From NCBI GenBank assembly GCA_009886815.1, contig QXYP01000299.1, positions 1 through 8,509 on the forward strand: a stretch of 8,509 nucleotides of DNA, read 5' to 3'. Below, piece by piece: positions 1-5,724 of this stretch; position 1 is the stretch's first letter, and each line of letters starts with the position of its first letter. The notes under the pieces are model-generated. The model saw only the letters and a program-made list of their open reading frames with translations. It did not search any database and was not told where the DNA came from. The translations under genes were made by a program, and so were the position numbers. Source of the stretch: Halieaceae bacterium (GTDB taxonomy: Bacteria; Pseudomonadota; Gammaproteobacteria; Pseudomonadales; Halieaceae).

Positions 1-146
1 AATTTAGTGAAGGAGTTCGTGCCCTGTTGATTGATAAAGACAGAAACCCCCAATGGTCTTTCGGTTCAGTGGCAGCGGTGCCTGAAAATGTTTTGGATGG
101 ATTTTTCTCTGACGCCCCGGGTGCGCCCGTTCTTGAACTGCCCTAA
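1..146 (+). CDS. Probable 3-hydroxyisobutyryl-CoA hydrolase, C-terminal end (partial, cut by window start)
   Basis: An open frame reads from base 3 to a TAA at 144-146 and gives the last 47 residues of a protein. The visible stretch starts F-S-E-G-V-R-A-L-L-I-D-K-D and continues N-P-x-W. That resembles the C-terminal region of the enoyl-CoA hydratase/isomerase superfamily, most closely 3-hydroxyisobutyryl-CoA hydrolases, where an EGVRA-x-LIDKD-x-x-P-x-W block is typical. This enzyme releases 3-hydroxyisobutyrate from its CoA ester in valine breakdown in the cytoplasm. The next gene, 21 nt downstream on the same strand, encodes the enzyme for the following step, which supports the call. An ordinary enoyl-CoA hydratase of the same operon type is the main alternative. 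The catalytic part lies outside the window. Confidence 0.75.
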   Translation, partial: FSEGVRALLIDKDRNPQWSFGSVAAVPENVLDGFFSDAPGAPVLELP

Positions 147-167
147 CTCAAACCACAGGAAATTCTT

Positions 168-1070
168 ATGACAAACATTGCCTTTATTGGTCTTGGCAAT
201 ATGGGTGGGCCCATGGCTAAGAATCTTTTAGCCGCCGGTCATACACTGCATATTTTTGATTTGTCCGAAGTGGCTCTTAACGATGTAGCAACTGCAGGGG
301 CAACGGTTGCAGGCTCCGCCGTTGACGCCTGTAAGACCGCTGAGGTGGTGATTACCATGCTGCCCGCGGGAAAACATGTGCGGCAAGTGTACATTGGTGA
401 TGACGGTCTTCTCGCCCATCTATTACCCGGCACACTTTGTTTGGATGCCAGTACGATCGATAGCGATACCGCACGGGATGTGGGTCTGGCAGTGGCAGAG
501 CAGGGCATTGAGTTTATGGATACGCCCGTGTCCGGCGGTGTTGCGGCAGCCCAGGCGGGTACTCTGGCCTTTATGTGTGGTGGTACACCCGCGGCTTTTG
601 AACGAGCAAAAGTTATTCTTGAGGCCATGGGCAATGGCGAGAAAATATTTCATGCGGGGCCCGCAGGTGCGGGCCAAGTAGCCAAGGCGGCCAATAATAT
701 GCTGTTGGCAGTACATATGATTGGTACTTGCGAGGCCTTGGCGATGGGCGCTAAGGCAGGTCTTGAGCCCGCGGTCTTGTCAGAAATTATGAAAGCGAGT
801 TCGGGTAATAACTGGTCGTTACAGGTTTACAACCCGTGGCCAGAAGTTATGCCCGGTGCACCTGCGGGCAATAACTACGAGCCTGGCTTTATGGTGGACC
901 TCATGGTGAAGGACTTAGGTTTAGCTAAAGAGGTTGCAGGAGGAACCGGCGTCGATAATAGGTTAGGGCGTCTCGCACTTGAAATTTATCAAGCCCATCA
1001 GGCTGAAGGTCATGGCAGCCTAGATTTTTCTTCCATACTGAACTCGGTGCTTGAGCACTCAAGTCAGTGA
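168..1070 (+). CDS. mmsB: 3-hydroxyisobutyrate dehydrogenase
   Basis: Oxidises 3-hydroxyisobutyrate to methylmalonate semialdehyde with NAD+ in valine catabolism (cytoplasmic). The 300-aa length is normal for the beta-hydroxyacid dehydrogenase family. The N-terminus carries the dinucleotide-binding loop GLGNMGGPMAKNL (residues 8-20), followed by a Rossmann domain to about residue 165. The substrate-binding signature DTPVSGG lies at 118-124. The catalytic lysine is K173 in GAGQVAKAANN, with the supporting asparagine N177. The C-terminal all-helical domain contains SSGNNWS (211-217), NNYEPGF (235-241) and KDLGLA (248-253), typical of true HIBADH rather than tartronate semialdehyde reductase. 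The ATG start is supported by AGGA at 157-160, 7 nt upstream. The gene follows the hydrolase with a 21-nt gap, so the two are very likely co-transcribed. No truncation or missing key residue is seen. Confidence 0.95.
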   Translation: MTNIAFIGLGNMGGPMAKNLLAAGHTLHIFDLSEVALNDVATAGATVAGSAVDACKTAEVVITMLPAGKHVRQVYIGDDGLLAHLLPGTLCLDASTIDSDTARDVGLAVAEQGIEFMDTPVSGGVAAAQAGTLAFMCGGTPAAFERAKVILEAMGNGEKIFHAGPAGAGQVAKAANNMLLAVHMIGTCEALAMGAKAGLEPAVLSEIMKASSGNNWSLQVYNPWPEVMPGAPAGNNYEPGFMVDLMVKDLGLAKEVAGGTGVDNRLGRLALEIYQAHQAEGHGSLDFSSILNSVLEHSSQ

Positions 1071-1151
1071 TTCAGTGCTTTGCGGCGCGTCATGGAATGT
1101 CGTGGTCAGTTTTTACTTCGATTGGCGCGGCAAAAATTTTTAGGGCACAAA

Positions 1152-1171
1152 CCGCCAGTCGATTATGGCGG
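1152..1171 (-). terminator. Weak hairpin downstream of the acyltransferase gene, possible terminator
   Basis: The sequence CCGCCA at 1152-1157 pairs with TGGCGG at 1166-1171 around an 8-nt loop, about 30 nt past the stop of the minus-strand acyltransferase gene. On the minus strand the stem is followed by TTTGTG and, further on, by an A5T5 run, which is a poor U-tract. The two operons converge here, so some termination signal is expected, but this one is not convincing. The 130-base gap holds no other gene I can support. Confidence 0.25.
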
Positions 1172-1200
1172 CGTGAAGCCCAGTTTAAACGCTTCGAAAA

Positions 1201-3156
1201 CTAGTCGCTTGGGGATGCCTTAGCCTCGGCTTTGTGCCGCAACGTTTGCAGCCAAGGCGGGTTCGTCTCGGCGAGCTTCTCACCAACCCATTGCGCGAAC
1301 TCGAAGGTAAGATGGTGCTCATCCATCGACATGGGATGACCTAAAGGCGTTTCGGTGGGGCAAGAGGCGGGTATCTGGCCACTGCATAGCAGCTCCAATT
1401 TATTCAGTTTAACATTGCTAACGGCATTAGCTCGCTCTTCTAGGGGTCTATATTCGTCAAGAACGCCGGGAAGTCCAGCGAGGTTTTCGAGTTCCCCGCA
1501 GGCTTTTGAGGATCCATATTCGTTAATTAAGCTGGCGCACTCGCGGTGTGTTGAGAGGTAGTCCTCAATCAGCACAATGTTGGTCCTGGGCTGCTCGAGA
1601 CGAATGGCTTCCAACATGGTTATCAGTGGTCGCTTGTTTTCAGCGTACGGTCTTCGCGCGCTGTAAATAATGGTATGCCACGTCGTGCTTACCAGGCTTT
1701 TGCGTAAGGCAGCGAGGCGTAGTTGACAAGCAGGGTTACTCGAACTCGCCCAATCGCCATCAACCTCAAAATCACGACAGTCGTTGACACTGCCAAACCT
1801 AATAAAGGGTCTGTGAGTATCAGTGCCTAAGGCTGCGACAGTAATGTTGTAGCCATCGTCTTCGTGGGAGTTACCTAAAAATAAAACAGCGCTGGTATCA
1901 GGAAGGGGGCAGCGTTCGTTGCTGCCAACGGTGTCAATGCGGCATACATGTCTTGTCAGCGAGAAACGATGAGATTTGTAATCTTGAATAGCTTCTGCGG
2001 AAAGCAAGACACGTTGATAGGCGAACTGATCGGGGTTTTGGTGAAGGCCAAATAACAGCGCGGCTAATAAAATTGACCCCCCAAGGGTATAGCTGGGAAT
2101 ACCACGCCAAGGCGTCGCTGTATTATGACCTCGGCGATAAAACTGCCGCTCTACGCCGTAGTGCAAGACCAGCGCTAAGATGAGGGTAGCCAGCGCAAGA
2201 CCCACCGTGATCTCCGGCGTTAGCTCGGTTACTGAATAGTGGCGGTAAAGGACGATCGGCGGCCAGTGAACTAAATAAAGTGCGTAGGACAGTCGTCCAA
2301 GCCATCGTGCGAGTCGATTGGACAGCCAGACACTTCCTGACGTCTCGTGGGCACTCATCAGAACAAGCGCCGCACCCGCACTTGGGGCAAAGGCTAGCCA
2401 CCCGGGGAAGACGGTATTTTCCGAGAATGTAACAATGCTAATACCACACAGCGCGAGTCCTAGTGATCGCGAGATTTGTCGAGAAAACTCGGTCAGGGGG
2501 TACATTCGCCAGATTTCTAAAGCGAGAGCACCCAGCGCAAATTGCCAGACCCGGAAAGGTAAAAGATAAAAGCTTGCCGCGCTATCAATGGGAGTGTAGT
2601 AGATGCAAGCGGCGAAGCTGAGCAGAAACAACCCAGAGAGCCCCCATTTGTAGGCGTAGCGAGGCGCATTGGCCAACAAAACGATAAAAGCGGGCCAAAA
2701 TAAATAAAATTGCTCTTCAACACCTAGCGACCATAAGTGAAGCAGAGGTTTGAGCTCTGCACTTGCGTCCCAATAGCCTGATTCAAAGTAAAAGATAAAA
2801 TTTGCAGCACTCAATACCGACGCTGCTGCTGAGAGGGCAAACGAGCCTAGTGCGTCCGGCTGTAATATAAATATTGAGGCTATTGCTGTGACGCCCACTG
2901 TTGCCAGTACGGCTGGTAGCAGACGGCTTACTCGCCGGGCATAGAAATCTGAAAAACTGAAGTTACCCGTTTCAACGCGATCGCGGATTAAGCCAGAGAT
3001 TAAAAAACCGGAGATGACAAAAAAGATGTCAACGCCGACGTAGCCGCCATCAAAGCCAGCAATCTTTAAATGGAATAAAACGACGGCGAGTACCGCTATG
3101 GCACGAAGACCATCGATATCTGACAGATAAGTGAGCCGGCGCTTATTATCGGACAT
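1201..3156 (-). CDS. Acyltransferase-3 / SGNH fusion membrane O-acyltransferase (OafB-type)
   Basis: Predicted inner-membrane protein that moves an acyl (usually acetyl) group onto an extracytoplasmic glycan such as LPS O-antigen, exopolysaccharide or peptidoglycan; the acceptor cannot be read here. Residues 1-345 form the acyltransferase-3 domain: YLSDIDGLRAIAV near the N-terminus, conserved H29, GGYVGVDIFFVISGF (37-51), the R-x-x-R motif R75/R78, HLWSLGVEEQFYLFWP (140-155) and YALYLVHWP (291-299), with about ten hydrophobic segments. A further segment at about 355-372 should place the tail in the periplasm. Residues about 400-630 are an SGNH hydrolase-like domain with block I written GNSH (428-431, nucleophile S430) and the acid/base pair D612 and H615 in DEHHL. 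This tail holds eight cysteines in four close pairs, which suits an oxidising compartment. The ATG has only a weak AGGG 9 nt upstream. It lies 11 nt after the MarR gene, so co-transcription is likely. The family call is firm; the substrate is unknown. Confidence 0.9.
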   Translation of the reverse strand: MSDNKRRLTYLSDIDGLRAIAVLAVVLFHLKIAGFDGGYVGVDIFFVISGFLISGLIRDRVETGNFSFSDFYARRVSRLLPAVLATVGVTAIASIFILQPDALGSFALSAAASVLSAANFIFYFESGYWDASAELKPLLHLWSLGVEEQFYLFWPAFIVLLANAPRYAYKWGLSGLFLLSFAACIYYTPIDSAASFYLLPFRVWQFALGALALEIWRMYPLTEFSRQISRSLGLALCGISIVTFSENTVFPGWLAFAPSAGAALVLMSAHETSGSVWLSNRLARWLGRLSYALYLVHWPPIVLYRHYSVTELTPEITVGLALATLILALVLHYGVERQFYRRGHNTATPWRGIPSYTLGGSILLAALLFGLHQNPDQFAYQRVLLSAEAIQDYKSHRFSLTRHVCRIDTVGSNERCPLPDTSAVLFLGNSHEDDGYNITVAALGTDTHRPFIRFGSVNDCRDFEVDGDWASSSNPACQLRLAALRKSLVSTTWHTIIYSARRPYAENKRPLITMLEAIRLEQPRTNIVLIEDYLSTHRECASLINEYGSSKACGELENLAGLPGVLDEYRPLEERANAVSNVKLNKLELLCSGQIPASCPTETPLGHPMSMDEHHLTFEFAQWVGEKLAETNPPWLQTLRHKAEAKASPSD

Positions 3157-3167
3157 GGTAACCCTGC

Positions 3168-3641
3168 TCAGACGACCGACTCGCTATTTAGGGTTAGCGA
3201 AGGCTCAACAATCCTTTCAACGTCCATCATAGCGGCGACTCGATGCAGTGCTGCCACTATCTCATTCTTATCTTGAGGGGTGAGCTTGTTGAAGTGATCA
3301 ACAAATTGGTCCTGTAAAGGCCTCGGAGCTCTGGCGCATAGGGTGGCTCCTGCATCAGTCAGAGTAACGATAACGCGGCGGCGATCTGTGGCACTACGGC
3401 TACGCATGACTAAACCATTCCTTTCCAGTCGATTGAGTATGGTCGTCACCGTGGCCAAACTCAGGCTTGCGGCATGTGCAATCGCCGAAACTGTGGGGTC
3501 GTAAAGGGCACTGACGGTCTGAATGATGACCAGCTGAGGGGTTGTTAGCCCCGTTTGTTTTTCCAGCTTGCGGGAATGTAAGTGCGTGGCTCGAATGATT
3601 CGCCGCAGTGATGTAAGTACCTGGTCCTCTAGATCAGACAT
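3168..3641 (-). CDS. MarR-family transcriptional regulator
   Basis: A 157-aa winged helix-turn-helix protein, a usual length for MarR proteins, expected to be a dimeric DNA-binding regulator. From the chosen start, an N-terminal dimerisation helix leads into LRRIIRATHLHSRKLEKQ and GLTTPQLVIIQ. The recognition-helix region follows (SLATVTTILNRLERNGLV), then the wing with the conserved D-R-R-R (SATDRRRVIVTLTDAG), and C-terminal helices for the dimer. The N-terminal block resembles the MarR subgroup that includes EctR of ectoine clusters, but no ectoine gene is present, so I do not transfer that role. The ATG at 3641 is preferred over an in-frame TTG at 3683: the TTG has no Shine-Dalgarno and would extend the overlap with the sulfotransferase gene to 50 nt, whereas the ATG gives an 8-nt overlap that fits translational coupling. 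It probably controls its own operon; the ligand is unknown. Confidence 0.9.
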   Translation of the reverse strand: MSDLEDQVLTSLRRIIRATHLHSRKLEKQTGLTTPQLVIIQTVSALYDPTVSAIAHAASLSLATVTTILNRLERNGLVMRSRSATDRRRVIVTLTDAGATLCARAPRPLQDQFVDHFNKLTPQDKNEIVAALHRVAAMMDVERIVEPSLTLNSESVV

Positions 3642-5643
3642 GGTGCGGAGCCTGTGCTGATTTATCTGAGTATAAACTCCCAAGGGCAGTCTTTAGCGGC
3701 TCCAGCCAAGGCTCGTAATGTTTCCACTGCTCCAGTGCCGTTGAGTACACCGGTTGTCGAACTTGCTCTGAGGAAGGCGTTCGCACATTCCGCTCTGTTT
3801 TATGAAACTCCAGACAGGTTGTTTCAAAGGGAAGGCCGCAGAAATCGAGCATCCGACGGACTTGGGTTTCTAAGTCGGTAACGACGTCTTCGTGTTGGAC
3901 CCGAAGTACATGACCGGGTAGTACCGTATCCCAATGGTCCATAAGCCGCACATAATCGCGGTAGTAATGGGCGATGTCCTCAAGATCGTAGCTAAACATT
4001 TGACCTTCTGCGAAGAGCTGTTTGAAGCCACTAAAACAGCAAGCCATAGCATCGCGACGTGCATCAATGATTTTGGCGTTGGGTAACATCAGGCGAATCA
4101 GACCAATATGCCGAAAGTTGTTGGGCATCTTGTCGATGAAAAAGGGTGCGCTCTGTCGATGAATTCGTGTGTCACGAATGTATTCTTCACCAAAGTCCTG
4201 AAGTTGCGCCTTGCTGAGGTTTGCCAGGTTGAAGGGGTAGGGCTGTGCGCCTTCACCTTGTCCCATGCGCCGTAACTTACCGCTGATTGACAGTACGTTG
4301 GGGAGTTCCAGGGTGCCGTCAATTTGACTGTGTGATGACAGAATCTGCTCGAGAAGCGTAGAGCCAGCTCGGGGTAGGCCGACAATAAAAATGGGCGCGC
4401 CATCGGCACTGCCGCTGGACTGATCAAAGAGCTCAGGGGTGCAGGCGGCAATTTGTGCATCACATTCTTTGGTGGTGCCCTCAGCTCGATACTGAATCTG
4501 CGCGTGCTTGAGTCCATTACCTTTGTTGTAGTGATGAAACGATAAGTCGAACTGCTCTTTGTCTTCAAAGGCCTTGCCCAGGGCAAATTGCAGAAATACG
4601 CGGTCTTGACCTGCCAGTTGAGGGTGTTTGTCCAGCTCGAGCATGGTGGTCAGCTCGGTTTCGTCAAAACGATAAGTCTTTAAGTTGGCTAACGAATACC
4701 AAGCCTCACAGTGCAAGGGTTGGGCGGCAATCGCTTCGCGATAGGACGCGATCGCTGCGTCCCCTTGCCCCCCTGTTTTTAAGGCGTGTCCTTTGGAAAC
4801 ATGGGTCACCGGGTCTTTGGGCAATTTTTCAAGAATTTGATCGAACAGCGTTAGCGCTGTTTGATAGTCCCCTAGCTGCATGCATTGGATCGCATAGAGT
4901 GACTGGAGCATGGGGCTGCCGGGGTTACTGGTCATCAACTCCCGGGCTTCATCGGTTGCCTGCTGATAGCGCTGTCTTTTACTCAATGCCTGTATGTAGT
5001 CGATGCGCGCCTGATGATGGGTGGGCTCAAAAGCAACGGCGCTTTCCAGTAAAAACTCAGCATCTTCGAGTACACCGTGGCGTATCGCGATATCGGCAAG
5101 CAGCCGCATACCCTCAATATTTTTTGGATTTTTTTGCAGGAAACTGCGGCACAGTCGCTCCGCCTTGAGTAATCGCCCCTCATGGAGAAGATCGAGGCTC
5201 GCGAGCAGGGTGGGGTGCAGCCCTTCAAGCCATTGAAGGCGTTCCTGAATTTGGGCCAAACGATCGGGGGAGCGGGCGTTGTCGAGTAATTTGTATTGGC
5301 CAAGCCAGCTCGCTTTGAGCGCCGGGTTCATATGACACGCTGTGGCATAGGCGCTGACCGCTTCAGGGTTGCGCAGTGAATCGCGGTACAGATGCCCCAA
5401 CTCCTGAAACGCCCGGCCATAGTTGGGAAAGCGGTCAATGAGGCTGAGCAGTACCTGCTCGGCCCCCATTTTTTCTTTCAGATGCCTGAGGCACACGGCC
5501 CGCATGTACAGTCCCATTTGGGATTGACGATCATCTTCTGGCAGTTGGTTCAGAGATTCCAGGGCATCGGGTATCTGCCCGGCCTGCATCAGGGCTTGAA
5601 CGCCATCCAATCCCTCGGCACTTGGTGTCGTTGTTTCAGTCAT
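3634..5643 (-). CDS. TPR-repeat sulfotransferase family protein
   Basis: A 669-aa two-part protein. Residues about 15-340 are helical TPR-type repeats. The clearest units are near 78-108, 176-208, 209-241, 243-275 and 277-309, each with the A/G-x-x-x-x-A pattern and a closing proline. Residues about 415-655 are a PAPS-dependent sulfotransferase domain. The 5'-phosphosulfate loop is GLPRAGSTLLEQIL (422-435), with R425, S428 and T429. E446 in LELPN sits where protein-tyrosine sulfotransferases place the catalytic base (my inference). DKMPNNF is at 504-510. The 3'-phosphate binding segment is DARRDAMACCFSGFKQLF (527-544), with R530 and S538. No signal peptide or membrane segment is seen, so it should act in the cytosol, transferring sulfate from PAPS to an unknown acceptor, with the TPR part probably binding a protein or peptide. 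It follows the TonB receptor gene on the same strand and is overlapped at its 3' end by the MarR gene. The start ATG has only a weak ribosome site (GTGAAG). Confidence 0.9.
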   Translation of the reverse strand: MTETTTPSAEGLDGVQALMQAGQIPDALESLNQLPEDDRQSQMGLYMRAVCLRHLKEKMGAEQVLLSLIDRFPNYGRAFQELGHLYRDSLRNPEAVSAYATACHMNPALKASWLGQYKLLDNARSPDRLAQIQERLQWLEGLHPTLLASLDLLHEGRLLKAERLCRSFLQKNPKNIEGMRLLADIAIRHGVLEDAEFLLESAVAFEPTHHQARIDYIQALSKRQRYQQATDEARELMTSNPGSPMLQSLYAIQCMQLGDYQTALTLFDQILEKLPKDPVTHVSKGHALKTGGQGDAAIASYREAIAAQPLHCEAWYSLANLKTYRFDETELTTMLELDKHPQLAGQDRVFLQFALGKAFEDKEQFDLSFHHYNKGNGLKHAQIQYRAEGTTKECDAQIAACTPELFDQSSGSADGAPIFIVGLPRAGSTLLEQILSSHSQIDGTLELPNVLSISGKLRRMGQGEGAQPYPFNLANLSKAQLQDFGEEYIRDTRIHRQSAPFFIDKMPNNFRHIGLIRLMLPNAKIIDARRDAMACCFSGFKQLFAEGQMFSYDLEDIAHYYRDYVRLMDHWDTVLPGHVLRVQHEDVVTDLETQVRRMLDFCGLPFETTCLEFHKTERNVRTPSSEQVRQPVYSTALEQWKHYEPWLEPLKTALGSLYSDKSAQAPHHV

Positions 5644-5666
5644 GTTGCTTCACAAACAGTCGGTAC

Positions 5667-5695
5667 AAATAAAAAGTGCTCCCGTAGGAGCACTT
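5667..5695 (-). terminator. Strong rho-independent terminator after the TonB receptor gene
   Basis: A perfect 9-bp stem (AAGTGCTCC on one arm, GGAGCACTT on the other; arms 5674-5682 and 5687-5695) closes a 4-nt loop. On the minus strand it runs straight into a U-rich tail, TTTTTATTTG. It starts 29 nt beyond the receptor stop codon, a classic intrinsic terminator layout. The other strand has no T-run after the stem, so it acts in one direction. Its U-tract ends only about 23 nt before the start codon of the sulfotransferase gene, leaving almost no room for a separate promoter in the gap. Confidence 0.9.
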
Positions 5696-5724
5696 AGTTA
5701 CGAGCTTTCTAAGCCTGCTTCATC

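Noticed and set aside
1054..1079. Inverted repeat AGCACT...AGTGCT spanning the mmsB stop codon
   Set aside because: Only 6 bp with a 14-nt loop and no T-run after it, so it does not support a terminator.
1080..1133. Imperfect repeat TTGC-G-GCGC ... GCGC-G-GCAA followed by an A5T5 run, possible mmsB terminator
   Set aside because: The loop is 36 nt and the stem has a central G-G mismatch; too weak to list as a terminator.
1092..1223. Plus-strand small open frame of 43 codons after mmsB, starting M-E-C-R-G-Q
   Set aside because: No ribosome binding site, runs into the antisense of the acyltransferase gene's 3' end, and the protein looks like no family I know; most likely chance.
5392..5697. 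Plus-strand open frame opposite the start of the sulfotransferase gene
   Set aside because: Antisense to a well-supported gene, crosses the terminator, and shows no recognisable protein features.
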